From NCBI RefSeq assembly GCF_004011695.2, contig NC_082407.1, positions 1,488,001 through 1,552,000 on the forward strand: 64,000 bases of DNA, read 5' to 3'. The notes under the pieces were generated by a model. That model searched no databases. It was not told where the DNA came from and saw only the letters and a program-made list of their open reading frames with translations. The stretch comes from Ascochyta rabiei. Taxonomy: Eukaryota > Ascomycota > Dothideomycetes > Pleosporales > Didymellaceae. Below, piece after piece: positions 1-12,182 of the stretch. Each line of letters opens with the position of its first letter. The stretch's first letter is position 1. Made by a program: the position numbers and the translations under genes.

Positions 1-1213
1 GAGCATCTCTCTCCGAGTGCTGTGTCTACCGCATACCACTAACGGTTCAACGAATTGTGGCAGGAACATCCTCCAGCCTCGCTACCCGAAATCTGCGGTC
101 GAACGTAATCATGAACAAATTGGTCAGAGCCCTGACTGTATTGTAACTTGTAGAACGCTAATTTCAGTCTCTTACCAGTGCATCGACCATCCCTGTAAGA
201 CTAAAGACGATTGCTCGCTTCGAGTACACGACAAGGCCGCATGACAGTTTGTCTTTTGGCTGGTAGCTCTGTCAAAGATGTTGAAATGTTTTGCAGCAAC
301 TACTGCCCAAAGTCGAAGGTACTCTTGACCCTCCCCACCACCTGCTCAGCCCCCATCACAGCAACCTAGTGACAGCATCAGATGGGTCGATTTGGGACAA
401 ATTAAACCCCTAGACAGTTATTTCACAGGCGCCTTTCTCGGCTGCAACCGCGGTACCCAAATCTCGCAAGTATCATCCACTAGATCATTGCGAGCATCGG
501 GTAATTGAGTCCCTCGTGATCAACAAAGTTTTTATGAACTATGTTCGAGATACATTCGTGTAAACCGATAGGCTGTTGGAAGGATTTCACGTCATGAATA
601 GGACCTGAGCTTGCAAGTTTTGGATAGATAATTTTACTGTAGGATATGGATACCTGTTGGGACCACTCAAAAACCAATGTGAAAGATATTCCAAAGTGCC
701 GGGCTTCGTTGCAAGGATACCATCCAAGAGGTTCGGACTTGTCGACCTTTTTAAGAACAGACATCGCATTGCCAGCTCTGTCCCAATACCCCAAGCCGAA
801 CTACTTACGCACCATTCACTGTAGTCACCAGGAGAGTTGCTTGTGATCTGCGGAAACGGAAGAACAATTCGTTTCTGAATGCCTTTGATTCATAGCCATC
901 GAGGACAGCCAATGCTGCCAGGATGGACCAAGTTCCATAGGGTCACATGTACAGTCTTCAATTCTCCCAAGCCACCATTTTCTATCGATCTGTATACGTC
1001 ACCGAAAGAGTCGATCTTATAGTGGCGAGCTTAAAGAGTGAAATGTGATGATTGAAATGCCGCATCTGCCTGTTTGAGAGATACACAATCTAGCACTATT
1101 TCTCAGCCATGATGTTTCCAATGGAAGACTGTACGTGCATGAGTGCAGTATCGCAGTGACACGTCTGTGTGTATTGCAAAAACCTTGAATTGCAGTCAAA
1201 TATCCGCGCGCGT
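1..1213. other. intergenic, no gene recognised
   Basis: About 1.2 kb at the left edge. Short open frames exist on both strands (the longest is about 104 codons, minus, 480-794) but none has a recognisable family, splice pattern or composition that I can defend. The 3' untranslated region of the EthD-like gene must lie just left of 1214. Confidence 0.4.
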
Positions 1214-2155
1214 CTACAAAAGCTGTGGCTGGCGCCCGGAGTCGAACTGTTCTTGTTAGCGTGATTGTACTGACACGCGAGAGGGCTCTGTTGAGCTCAC
1301 CTTAACACTATTTCCAACATCCAAAATAATTCCTTCTTTACCAAACGCTATAAAAGTGTTGCTTTCGTCAACCTGATCACCCAATGCTTTTACGAATGCC
1401 TTCTGTGCCTTCCGCACAGCAGCTACAGAACCAGCGTCTTTGATGAAGATCTGATAAGTGACAGGGTACTCAGGCATGTTCTTGCCACCGAAGTAGGCTC
1501 GAATATCGAACTGTGATGATGGTATACCAACGTTTGCCTGTAAACCGTACACCTCGTCCGCTGCGTGAGTCTGCAACGCCTCGATGAGCTTCGGCGAGAA
1601 CACTTCTTCGAGCTGCGCTTCAGACTCTGTGGATGTAGATGCCAGGAAAAGTACAGCGACTGTGCGATAGCCTTCCTGTGATACAAGGGATGACGAAACA
1701 GCGCTTTTGAACTGTAATGGTTTCTCAATCGCCATCAAGGGGATGGCTGTTTCTAGATCATTGAAATTTGCACCGTCAGGCCCGATAGTCTTCCGAACGT
1801 GTTCGGACCCAAAGCACGCTTTCAGATGATCCCAGTCTCGGAAGTAGAGCTCAGTCATATCATCGCGGCCGGTCCAACCATGGTTTCCAGTGCCCGCTAC
1901 GCTGTTGGGTCGCTCACCGAAGGCGGCATCAAAAAAGTGGGTCTGTGTGTATTTGCTGGCAACATCAGTTCGAAACTCGAGGGAACCAGGAAATGATTAC
2001 TGAGCTTACTGAGGCTTTTCGTCAGGACTTGAAGGAGTGTCGGACAGGGAACCATGTACTTGGAAGTGGTAGTCGAAGAACTCTTTACGCGTGAGGTTCG
2101 ACTTTCGGCGCAAGCAAGCGATCTGTTTGAGCTGAGGAGTTGATTGGGCGGACAT
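1214..2155 (-). CDS. EthD-domain-like protein (dimeric alpha-beta barrel)
   Basis: Three exons read from splice signals: 2155-2010, 1955-1301 and 1246-1214, giving 277 residues. Intron 1 (54 nt) starts GTAAGC and ends CCAG; intron 2 starts GTGAGC and ends ACAG. The N-terminus shows the EthD signature: a hydrophobic strand with Cys, then R-K-x-x-L-T-R-K-E-F, then a Tyr-His-x-x-x-H-G segment (residues about 12-35). A second alpha-beta-like half follows (residues about 120-250), so the chain may hold two ferredoxin-like halves. EthD proteins are small dimeric barrels first seen beside ether-degrading P450 genes; fungal members often act in or near catabolic or polyketide pathways, with few known reactions. 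It diverges from the hydrolase at 2565 with 409 bp between the start codons. The substrate is unknown. Splicing is well supported because the frame joins cleanly at both introns. Confidence 0.75.
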
Positions 2156-2564
2156 GACGAGTTGGTTATTCTGCTCTTACACAGATGTTACAGCTCGAAA
2201 GGAAGGCGTAGCATACTTGTATAGCATACTTGTATAGCATTCGTCCGCATACGACTAATCTGGTCCGATGCGATGTTCTGGTACCGAGGCCCTGCTAGTG
2301 CCGCGGGTGCTCCGCAGGTACTCCATGGGGTCTCCGCACGGCTCCTTTCTCCATTCGGTCCGACTTGCATCATATGCATCAGTCAAAACTAGAGATGTTG
2401 TTCGAAATCAAGCGCTCTAACTCTATCCACGTTGTACGAAACATCTAAGCCCCTCATTAGTCGACAGCCGGTGTAACTTTCCGGTGAGAGTCCCCTGGCA
2501 TATAAGAGGGCTCTGGACTAAAGGTTATGTTCCACAACTTACGAACCCAACATCTGATCCCATC
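2156..2564. promoter_or_regulatory. shared divergent promoter region
   Basis: This 409 bp gap separates the start codons of two divergent genes. It contains a 13-bp direct repeat (agcatacttgtat) at 2210-2222 and 2223-2235 with a partial third copy to 2240. The palindrome CCGCGG lies at 2301-2306, and two CTCCGCA-type boxes lie near 2310 and 2332. CGG/CCG triplets are the usual half-sites of Zn2Cys6 factors, and such a factor is encoded 2.4 kb away. Binding is inference only. Confidence 0.4.
2501..2508 (+). promoter_or_regulatory. TATA-like box
   Basis: TATAAGAG lies 57-64 nt upstream of the ATG at 2565, a sensible place for a fungal TATA element of the CocE-like gene. Confidence 0.45.
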
Positions 2565-4446
2565 ATGTCTTTCCCGCATCCCAAAGAATTCCAAACAGTA
2601 CCACGTCGCAAGACCGAGGTGACTATCCGTGATGGCTACAAGCGCATCAAAGACGTTTATATCCCCACAAGAGATGGTTCTGAGCTCTGCGGCAACGTCT
2701 TCCTGCCAACAAACACCAGCGATGAGAAGTTCCCAGTGCTTTTTTCCTTCGGTCCTTATGGAAAAGACATCCATTTCGCTGAGTTCGGAAAGCCGAAGAC
2801 TGATATGTATGCAAATATGGCAAAAGCTATTGTCCCACTTGGACCAGATGCATGCTTCGAGACTCCGGATCCGATTGTATGGGTAGGTATTCGAGTGCGT
2901 CGCCGGTGAGACCGGAAAGTTGACGTTAGTATAGTGCAAGGAACACGGCTATGCTCTCCTAAGGGTCGACGTTCGAGGTTCTGGAGGAAGTCCAGGTGTT
3001 CTTGACCCCTTCGGTATCGGCCGAACACAGCTCATCAATGATGATTCTGAAGGACACGGTAAGTTCCACTTGATCGGCTTGGCTTCAAAATCAAGCGCTG
3101 ACCTATATCTCAGATTGTTACGATGTGATCGAGTGGGCTGGTACTCAAGAATGGAGCAATGGAAAGGTGGGAATGTGTGGCATATCGTACCTAGGTCCGT
3201 CATGCTTGTGTGCGTTGCGTGAGCAGCAGATACTGATATCATTGCAGGAATGGCTTGCTACTGGGCAGCGATGCATCAGCCACCCCATCTCAGCGCAATT
3301 GTCCCATACGAGGCCTTGGCTGACAAGTACGCTGACACCACCCGACAGGGTGGCCTGTGGCATTCTGGTTTCCAAAAACACTGGTTTAACAACATTATCA
3401 TGCCGTCACAATATGGAAAGCTTGAAGGCTTGAGCGAAGAACAACTAGCCAAGCAGCGCTTCGATTTCACACAGCTTGAGACAAATTGGATCTGGCGAAG
3501 TGAAGGGCCGTGGCCAGTACTCGATCGCACTCGGGACCTTGCCAAGATCAAAGTCCCCATGCTCACAGCTGGTAACTGGATGGACTCTGAGGTCCACCTT
3601 CCCGGTAATCCCACATCGTACGAGCGAGCGTCCTCAGAGTGGAAGTTCCTAGAGATGCATACTGGCAACCATCTTGCGGCCTACTATGACCCCGACCAGA
3701 TCAAAAGACAGCTCACTTTCCTTGACTACTTCCTCAAGGGCAAGACAAACAACGGTCTTGAGGGATCGCCCCGTATTGATCTACTCATCCGGAAAGGTAC
3801 AGACGACTTTTATCGCACCGAAAGCTCATGGCCACCCAAAGATTCGGTGCAAACACCTTTGTACCTCGCTCCCAACGAATCGTTGTCATTCGAGCAGTAC
3901 AAAGCTTCTTCAGAAGATGATGTTCTATCGTACGCTGGATTCACTGGCGCCAACTTCTTCCAGACAGAGCCTCTCAAGGAGAAACTTGAGATCCTGGGGT
4001 TCCCGCATCTCGACTTGACGGTTTCGACAGATGCAAAGGATATGGACATATTTGTCTATTTTTATGTCATAGACCCCAACGGCAAAAAACTTGTGTTCCG
4101 CGGTAATCACGACGAACCTGCAGTTTCGTTCCTTCGAAGTTGGTTCCGACTGTCTCATCGCACACTGTCTAGCAAGTCAACTCCCGAAAGGCCGGTATTG
4201 GAACAGATGAAGCCGGCACCCATTGAGGCGAACAAGTGGTACGACGTCAAGGTCCCGGTGGTGTGTACGTCTATGATTATCGAACCGGGACAGAGGCTTG
4301 CGATTGCGATTCGCGCTAACGATGAAGAGGAGATCATCCCTCCCATGCGTCATATTGGACCATCCAGGACGGAAGATCTCCTGGCTGGTACAAATCGTAT
4401 CAAGTTTGGCGGAAAGCTCATCCTTCCCGTAGTGAAGCGACCTTGA
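2565..4446 (+). CDS. CocE/NonD-family alpha/beta hydrolase (X-Pro dipeptidyl-peptidase S15-like)
   Basis: Four exons: 2565-2882, 2941-3058, 3114-3194 and 3248-4446, giving 571 residues, close to the usual 550-650 for the family. The N-terminal half is the alpha/beta-hydrolase domain: VRGSGGSPG (oxyanion region) and the nucleophile elbow C-G-I-S-Y-L-G, with the Ser at about residue 170, split by intron 3. GNWMD and the HTGNH segment are the likely Asp and His regions. The C-terminal third is the beta-rich jelly-roll typical of CocE and PepX enzymes (TVSTDAKDMDIFVYFYVIDPN onward in shorter form). Family members hydrolyse esters, amides or acyl groups of small molecules; the substrate cannot be read here. 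No signal peptide is evident, so it is probably cytosolic. It shares a promoter region with the EthD-like gene and faces a Zn2Cys6 regulator. Confidence 0.85.
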
Positions 4447-4598
4447 GCCTTTAAAAGCGATCCACTAGATTTGCAGCAATTGTCAGGTATCATATGTAGC
4501 GGCAAAATAATATGTGCGCACGCACTTCTATTTGTACCCATGTGAAGGTCACCATGAACTTGTGAGGTGAAACTGCAAAAAATTCCAAGCGCGCTCTA

Positions 4599-7251
4599 TC
4601 AATTGGTCCACAGATGAGTCCAGTCATTTGTATCATCAGTAAACATATCGTTCAAAGATCCTCCCGGCCCGAGGAAAAATGATTGATGGCCTAGTTGGAA
4701 GTCGTCATTAGGGTCGATATCGTAAAGAGCCCCATACATCTCATTTTGAAACGTGGTCGGCGAAACGGAAGGCCAAGATGCACGACCGATGTCAAAACTT
4801 AGGAGACCTGCTGTGTCTAATTCACAATCTTGCGTCTCGTTTGCGAAGTCACCACAAGATTGGTTCTGTGCAAGAAATCCATAGGGCATAGCGGTGGCTG
4901 GTTCCGGCCGTTGCAGCGCTGATCCTGACCTCGACGATCGAAGGGTTTGGTTCGCATAGTCTGAGCAGTGTGTAGCTGTCTCTTGTTTCTGCTTATCTCG
5001 CACTGTTGTACGCTTCCGAAGATACTGGCGCACGACATCTGCACATCGTTGGGATGCCTTCAATTTGATTTGCTCGAAGATCTCTACGGCGCGTGTACAG
5101 AAGAGGTCGTCGGAAGCGTCTCGGTCGTCTGCAGATTGCGGTAGCAAAATCAAAGTAGCTTGCAAACAATAGAAGCAATAGTAGGTCCATCTCCTTAGTC
5201 CAGGTGCAAGCTTGAACGAACGGTGGATGTGCGTAATCATGTCGCGTGCAGCGTCCAAGCAAATCTTGCGGTGTAGAGCGATCAGCGGACAATCGGCAGC
5301 GCCAGGGTCTATTTCATTTTGCATAGATACCGCACTCCGTAGTAGAATGATGTTCGCCAAGTTAAAATCTGCCCTACACGTCAATATGTCGCAACAGAGC
5401 TTGGCGGGGCTGGAATTGTACTCACGGATGCGGAGACTGCTCTGCTGTCTAGCTCTCCAATCTTCAAGAACGAATGAAGTGTCCTTGATGTTGTCACCAG
5501 GGCTTTCCCTATCGCCGTCTTCGAAGCTTAGAAAGTTGGGTAGCGAGTCACGCCAACGCTCCAGTTGTTGTCTCAATGCTTCCCTTTCTTCCAATAGTAA
5601 GAGGGGTCGTTCTTCGTGAACGCTGGACTGTAGGAAAGTAAGTTACCACCTAACCAGCGGCGAATCAGCTAACTGTTCTTACAATTTTCAGTATTTCTAG
5701 TACTATCTTGGAGATATTCGCGAGGTGGCCAATGAAGACAACTTGGGCCACATTCGTGGAGGACTCATTTGATACTGGCAACTGTGATAGTCAGCACAGT
5801 TCTCTCATGCAAACATGGAAGTACTGGCCTGCATAGTCGGATAGTTCATATTCATGTCTGCAGAGCGAATCGACATGGGTCTTCCAGAATCGAGGCTCAA
5901 CTCCACTTCCTGAATATAGATTATCGCCCAGGTCCGTCTGGCCTCTTCTTTGTCGAAGCCCAGAGAGCGGTGAAGAGATTCGACGTTCAGTCCGATAGAG
6001 TAACCCAGCCTTGCTGCGATGCCATTGAGGTTGTATGCTACTGTTTGGTGTCGGTCAACACAGCTACTGGTCTCGATGGGGATAGCTGCACTTACAGTTT
6101 GGTTTGATCGCATGCTGCGCGTATGCTCCCAGAAATGTTGCAGCTTGTGTCAACTCTAGATTACTAGCATCAAGGAGGCGTCCCAGCATACTCTGTGCTT
6201 CACCGAAATACCACGAAGCCCAGGCTGGACTGTCATCTTCGCCGTCCTCATATAAAGCCCCAAGTGCCAGAACGGCGTACATAAGACAAACGAATTGCGG
6301 TCGACTCGGGTCATCGTTAGTAGCAAAGACAAGTCGCTTGTCGCCGACAAGCTTCCGCAGCGAGCTATACCTCAATCTGAAGCGAGCCTGATCCAGCACT
6401 GGCAGGAAGAGGTGTATGGTACAGAAGAAGGCCTGAAGATGCCTATCGGTAATGTGCAGTTGCAGACGACGGTCGCTACGTAAAGCGTGAGGTGGCACGA
6501 TGTAGTCGCAGAAGCTGGTCAGCTCATCAAGGTCCAAAGCTTTGGGCGCGATCGCAGGTGAGCCTTCAGAGCTGTGAACAAGCTCAATTCGGCGCTTCTT
6601 GGTGGTTGAAATGTCTGTAGATGTGCTTTCTGTGTGCTCAAGCCTCTTTCCCAGTGCAGATGCGATTTGGAAGGTTGACGTTCGACCTAATGTTCTGAGC
6701 CAATGTTCGGCGACGGCACTGTCCAACCAACATACCATAATACTCAAAACAACCCGTCTGCTGGTTGAGCTTGACAACACCTCGAGTGTTAGGATGCAGT
6801 GCCAGTAATTGAGGCTTTTCCAGACCTGGCGTAAGGACGGGAGATGAGACGTGGGCGTTATCGTCTTGGCTTTGCTGGTTCAATCGCTGCTCGATAGACT
6901 CTAATCGCGCAATGATTAGGTCGAGCTTTCTGGATCGTTCAGTAGGTTTCTGTGTTTAGTGCAACGGTCGACATACTCCCCAAGAGCTTCGGTCCCGCCT
7001 GTTGTCGGCAACGGCGCAATGGCGAAGTCGCAATGGGCATTCTTCTTCAAGCATTGATTGCAGGGCTGGAAGCCGTTACACTTCCGGTTCATCAGCATCA
7101 GTTTTGAGAAGAAGCACCTCTACTTTGTCCTACTCTACACGACAAAGCAGCGGCTCACCTTGATCCTCTTGCCTCGACACCTTTCACAAGCTTCGACCGC
7201 CTTCTTTCGGGTTGTGCCCCGTACTGTGTTTTGCGTGATATGATCTGCCAT
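4599..7251 (-). CDS. Zn2Cys6 transcription factor with Fungal_trans domain
   Basis: Seven exons: 7251-7159, 7080-6977, 6929-6736, 6686-6096, 6040-5825, 5774-5683 and 5627-4599, about 772 residues. The zinc cluster (about residues 22-46) is CERCRGKRIK then CNGFQPC and CLKKNAHC, interrupted by intron 1. A short linker and coiled coil (LDLIIARLESIEQRL) follow. The middle-homology region spans about residues 200-450, with the typical R-R-T-W, S-x-x-x-G-R-P-x-S motif and a KPNLAYNLNGIAARLG segment joined across intron 4. A 48-nt in-frame stretch at 5421-5374 with GTAC and TGTAG borders may be another intron. Such factors bind CGG/CCG repeats and often control nearby catabolic or secondary-metabolite genes; the EthD/CocE pair is an obvious candidate target, but this is inference. 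The convergent neighbour ends 152 bp away. Confidence 0.88.
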
Positions 7252-8367
7252 GGCTCATCCTTTGCTGGAGCAACAAGAGGCGCGCTGTTGGCGCAGTTAT
7301 GGCGGAGGGCCTTGGCTCGAGCACATTCGGTCCGAGTTGCAGGACGCGTCGAAGTCCGGTGATTACAGTATACACCTTACCATACCCCACATACCGGGAT
7401 CCGTTCCCCCGATTTCCTAGCGCACTCTCCGGAGTCCGTGCAAGATCTCCAGTTGGACGACCTGCATCATCACGAGAGCCCGCTATGGGAGCGCTGGTCA
7501 TGAGCCTCCATCGATGGTCGTTGGTGACCTCCGCTTTGTTGCCAGCAACACCATGTGGCCAGCAACAGCTAGGTGGAGAAGGCCAGCACCTAAGAGCTGA
7601 ACACCCAGTTGAATATAACGCTATAAGAGGTTCTATGATATCTTTGGCCTGTCCATGCTGTTCTAACGTCTACTGGCAATTTGGTCAGACCTATAGGTAG
7701 GATATGGTGTCACAGTAGGTGATAGAAAGCCATCTCCTCTCCTTTGTACCACGAGATCCCTCGAGAAGAGGCAGCTTCCTCGGTCGTCCTTGGAACTTTG
7801 CTCGTACCATGCTGTCATCTGCACCTTGCTTGTGCGGTGTCTTGTGTTGCGTGTTGCAGTGCAAGCACAGGCACAGGCACAGGCCCAGGCCGATTTGTGG
7901 CTCGCTGCAGGGTTTGCAGGAGGCCGAGACAAGGATGGGAAGAGGCTGAGTCACTGCGCAAACATCAAGAAAGGCTGTTGTCTAGACTGTGCGTGATCCT
8001 CTTCGTGCAGTGCCTGGCTGGAGGATCGTCGAGAGGTGGTGTCGAGAAGGCAGGTACAGATGGATCTTCACGTGCAGATGGATCTTCACGTGCAGAGACC
8101 GTCTCTGAGAGACGGCAGGCACCAGTGGTGCTGTGCCAATGACGCGCGTGCTCACCAAGCCCTGATCCCTGCAGTGGTCGAAGCCGGCAGGTGCGTTCGA
8201 AGTTTGACGTCCGCGATGGATGCGTGGTTCCTTCTGCCATCCCACACCGCAAGAGTCGGCTCTGCTGCACGATCCCCCGCATCTGCATGGCCTGAAGCTG
8301 CCATTGTATAAATTCATCCGGTTCCGCCACACTCATGTCGCTCCCTCCCCCCGTCACCAGCCCCAAG
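7252..8367. other. intergenic region with short tandem repeats
   Basis: About 1.1 kb between the divergent regulator and the phosphotransferase. I recognise no gene. It holds a small (acaggc)n run near 7865-7890 and an 18-bp perfect direct repeat (cagatggatcttcacgtg) at 8057-8074 and 8075-8092. Long open frames here are compositional. Confidence 0.4.
8307..8313 (+). promoter_or_regulatory. TATA-like box of the phosphotransferase gene
   Basis: TATAAAT lies 55-61 nt upstream of the ATG at 8368 but only 22-28 nt upstream of an in-frame ATG at 8335. Its position favours 8368 as the start, because transcription would be expected to begin near or after 8335. Confidence 0.4.
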
Positions 8368-9930
8368 ATGCCGCCGAGCAAAGGTACGACCTCCCTTGCG
8401 CGCGCCCGCCCGCCTGCGGAATGGCTTGTTAACCATTGCCAGACACTGCAAAGCACGAGTGCGTGTCCGAGGATGCGCTGCAGCACCTCAGGACGTACAA
8501 ATACTCGAGCGTCGACAAATCCTTCATCTCCCGCTACATCCTCAAGCATTACGTACGACCCCCACCGCCACGGCTGCGATTGCGACTGCGACTGCGATTG
8601 CGATTGTGCACAACCTGACAGAAGACAGTGGAATGGCTTTGTGGAACTGCTCCCCATGTGGATCGCCCCCAACCTGGTCACGTTGCTCGGCTTCTTCTTC
8701 ATCCTGGGCAATGTCGCGCTGCTTGAACTCTACGTGCCGGATCTGGTCGGACCGGTTAGTCTGCGACAAAACGCCGTTGCGATGCGGCAACGAGCTCACA
8801 AATAGTACAGGCACCATCGTGGGTATACTACAGCTTCGCCTTCGGCATGTGGATGTATTCCACCATGGACAACGTCGACGGCAAGCAAGCACGCCGCACT
8901 GGTACCTCGAGTCCGCTGGGAGAGCTCTTCGAGTTTGTGACCTGAAGCCCAATGCGCCGACCTGCCCGGCTAACGTTGACTTAGTCACGGAATTGACTCC
9001 CTAAATTGCACCCTTGCAAGTCTTCTAGAGACCGCAGCTGTTGGATACGGCTCAACCAAGATTGGCGCCTTCACTGCTCTTGTGCCGGTGCTGCCCATGT
9101 TCCTCTCTACCTGGGAGACGTACCACACACATACACTGTATCTTGGATATTTCAACGGTCCAACAGGTCTGTCATCCTGAGACGTCGCTACGTGGGGAGA
9201 CTGACTCGTCACAGAGGGTTTGATCCTTGCGTGCACCTTCATCTGCATGTCTGGCTATTTCGGTCCTGAGATCTGGTCGACTCCGCTGGCCCACTACTTC
9301 CCATCCTACAAGGCAGAGATTGGCAACGTCACACTGAAAGAGCTGTGGATACCCATCATCCTGTTCGCTTTCTTCGTTGCCCACGTGCCAGCATGTCTGG
9401 TGAACGTGGCAAAGGCACGTCGCTCGAGGAACCAGCCCTTCCTCCCAACCCTCTACGAGTGGACACCGCTGGTCATCTTCACTGTATGTACCATGGCATG
9501 GCTCGGATCGCCATACTCTCATCTGCTTGAGGATAACCACCTCGTCCTGTACTGCCTGACCATGTCTCTGGTTTTTGGCCGCATGACGACCAAGATCATC
9601 CTGGCCCACCTCACCCACCAGCCGTTCCCATACTGGACCATCATGCTCGCACCTATGATCGGAGGTGCTCTCTTAGTGAACCACCCATACTTCACCATTT
9701 CTGGTACCACCTTTGGACCATTGTCTGCAAACACCGAGTTATGGTACCTTCGCGCGTACTTTGTCTTTGCAGCTGTTGTGTATGGTCGATGGGCTCACCT
9801 CGTCATCACAAGCATATGCGATTACCTTGGCATCAACTGCTTGACCATCCCCAAGCAGACAAGAGAGAAGAACAGCAAAACCAACGGCACTGCCAACAGC
9901 ACCTATCCCGAGAAGGGCCGCACAGACTGA
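8368..9930 (+). CDS. EPT1/CPT1-like: ethanolamine/cholinephosphotransferase (CDP-alcohol phosphatidyltransferase)
   Basis: Six exons: 8368-8383, 8443-8552, 8629-8754, 8811-8932, 8985-9166 and 9215-9930, giving 423 residues (434 if the ATG at 8335 is used). The protein transfers phosphoethanolamine or phosphocholine from the CDP-alcohol to diacylglycerol, the last step of the Kennedy pathway, in the ER or Golgi membrane. The signature DG-x2-AR-x8-G-x3-D-x3-D is present: DGKQAR at about residues 107-112, then PLGELFD, then HGID, the last part joined across intron 4. The N-terminal [12 protein letters not shown] is also typical of the yeast enzymes. Several hydrophobic segments follow. The C-terminus is hydrophilic. 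Whether it prefers ethanolamine or choline cannot be told. Intron 2 contains a 6-bp tandem repeat (tgcgat/tgcgac). Confidence 0.9.
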
Positions 9931-10732
9931 TCTCACTCAGCCACGAGAACTGAACGCAGAAGCGCTCGTCCCATCACACATTGAATAGACACGATGGCGC
10001 AACCCACGATTTTCTGCATGCATGCCTCGGCGTACCTTGGGTTCACGATAGACATTTACGCAGCATTTTTTTTTCGGCACGGTTTTTACCTATAATGATT
10101 TTACATTTCTGGATACATCCTATTGTTACATAATATTTAGAGAAAAGGCGAAGGTCTTGGACGGAAGCGTCTGGCCCTGTCGATTGCTATGACGATTCAC
10201 AGCATGGTGGGAGATTCGTGCAGCGATATATTTTTACAATACATGATGGCGTGCATGGGGCACAGCCTACAAGAGAGCCGAACTCACTACATCTGCAGGG
10301 CTGAGCACTGTGTTCGCCAATGAAAGTTTAGCCTCTGCACACTTGTTCTCAATCAGGCCCGAGCCTTAGGACTTGTTTCTAACTTTGTTTCGGGCAGTTC
10401 GCGTCCCGCATTGCAGATCTTGTCTTGTAAGAGCACGGGATGCCTCAAAACCGGTCATTCGGAGCGAAGCCTGCTCGTGGCACAGCCCTGCTGTGCGGCT
10501 CAAACGAAGTCTGGAGGCTGACATGTTGCTGCAGGACCTGTCGGCGCAGCTCCAGCTCTTGTGTGTGGGAGCCGGCTAAGACTTGCAACCTACACATAAA
10601 GACTGACTCAACCATCGACTGCGGTGAGTTTCTGCGCAAGTTACAAATTCACCTTCACACGCACATCAGCCAACAATCAAGCACCAGATGTAGTATAGCT
10701 TCGCGCCTCTTACCTCCACTTGACCAACGACC
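9931..10732. other. intergenic, nothing recognised
   Basis: About 0.8 kb. The left part, with AT-rich blocks near 10060-10130, is probably the 3' untranslated region of the phosphotransferase gene. No coding region is supported. Confidence 0.4.
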
Positions 10733-12153
10733 ATGGGCTGGAGACTACTTGACTGCGCAGAGACTAAGGTTGACTGCACATTGAACAGGACGAGTGTTCC
10801 GGCAGATGCAGATGTTGCCGGCATTGGTGTACGAGGATCGAGTTGATTCTAATCGCATCCGCTGAACCCTTCTAGATCATCGTCGGCTTTCTGTCTACAA
10901 CGTGTTTAGCGTTCCTAATCGCCTTCACGGTCCTCTTCCTAGACCGGTTCGAAGACATCATCAACTTCTACAGGAAAGCTTTCACAAATAACAAGGCACA
11001 GTACGAGCAGAATCACGACGAACAAGACCGTTTACGACCCTATTGGCGATCAGTTGCGTTTTGGTCGCGCGTCCTAAGCAAGAACCTTCTTGCTTTCTCG
11101 GACACGCAACTTCTCACAGGTCTTGCGATCCAGTTCACAGCCATGATCAAGCACTGTTCGATGTCCGTATACCACTTTCGGATCGTCACCGACCTCGCAT
11201 TTCTCACCACAGTCACGCACCTCCTTACGGTCGTGGCGCTCCGGAACTACTTCGTAAAGAACAAATGGATCAATCTACCGCGCATCTTCTTTATGCTCGC
11301 CAATCTCGCATTACTCGGATATACTTCTTTCATTTCCTATTCTTACGATCTTGTGGATCTGAGGTTGTCCGACCCCTTGGCCTGTTTTTTCCAAAATGAG
11401 CGTCCACAGTTTAGAGATGCATTTGCTGGCAAATGGGCAGCACTTCTAATTGGCGCTATTGGAGGTCACGTTACCGTGATAGCGGCTATGTACTGGCTGA
11501 AAGACCCTGGTAAAAGCGACAAAAAGGGAAAGTGGTGGTGGTACATCTGGTACTTCGGCGCTGTATTTCGCACGTGGATCGTCGCACCCACGTACTCAAT
11601 CTACGGAATCTGGATGGCTGGTGACGGTCTTCAGCAAACCCAAGCCCTTGGGTCTCCACCTGAAGGAGTGAACATCGCAGACGGAAGTGAGAAAGCCTGG
11701 AACTTCGGGCAGTTTCTCCCTGTGTTGTTGCTTGCTCTTCCTATCTTTGCTGGATGGGAGAGCTTCTGGGAAGAGAAGGATGAGGATCGCGATAGATTCG
11801 GACGTCATGGTGTGAGAAGGTCAAGAAACACCCTGGTGATGAGCTCGTTCGAGATGCCGGTGCAGAAGCAAAACGGCAAGTATTGCCACTCTAGAGATCC
11901 TTCGACAGAAGAGCAGCGCATCGAGAGTAACGGCCCGAGCCCTATGAACACTCATCGCATCACTCCGCAGTCTTCGCCACGTCTTCGTTCCACCTCTGGA
12001 GATACCTCCACTTTGCGTCCTTCGCCTGGATCGAACATGTTGTTGACAGTGCCGTCACCGGCCGCGAGTGGGCTTGGGCTAAACTTCAGTAGACCAACTC
12101 CTCCTAGGAGCTCCTCTAGTAGCCCCTCGAGACCTCGTGGTAGTACAACATGA
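10733..12153 (+). CDS. fungal multi-pass membrane protein, function unknown
   Basis: Two exons, 10733-10828 and 10876-12153, giving 457 residues. The intron starts GTACGA and ends TTCTAG, and joins ADVAGIG to IIVGFLSTT in frame. The short N-terminus has two Cys residues and a D-V-A-G-I-G motif, then about seven hydrophobic segments run to residue about 345: the first right after the intron, then LLTGLAIQF, a V/L/I-rich pair near the HLLTV segment, FFMLANLALLGY, a G-rich ALLIGAIGG segment, WWWYIWYFGAVF and FLPVLLLALPIFAG. The tail of about 110 residues is Ser/Pro-rich and cytosol-like. This layout is common in Pezizomycotina orphan membrane proteins, which resemble seven-helix proteins without known ligand. 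I cannot assign a function. Confidence 0.75.
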
Positions 12154-12182
12154 GTTACTTTTCCTGGCTTTACTCGCATTTA

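Noticed and set aside
1230..1250. tRNA T-arm-like sequence (GTTCGACTCC on the minus strand)
   Set aside because: No matching T stem, anticodon arm or acceptor stem could be folded around it; it is the start of the last exon of the EthD-like gene.
6687..6735. apparent frameshift in the Zn2Cys6 factor after residue block FEYYG
   Set aside because: A 49-nt intron with GTATGT donor and TTAG acceptor restores a good frame (YYG-RTSTFQIA), so the gene is not broken here.
7965..8711. 248-codon minus-strand open frame with a Ser-Gln repeat
   Set aside because: It runs antisense through the first exons of the phosphotransferase gene; the Ser-Gln run comes from the 6-bp repeat in that gene's intron 2.
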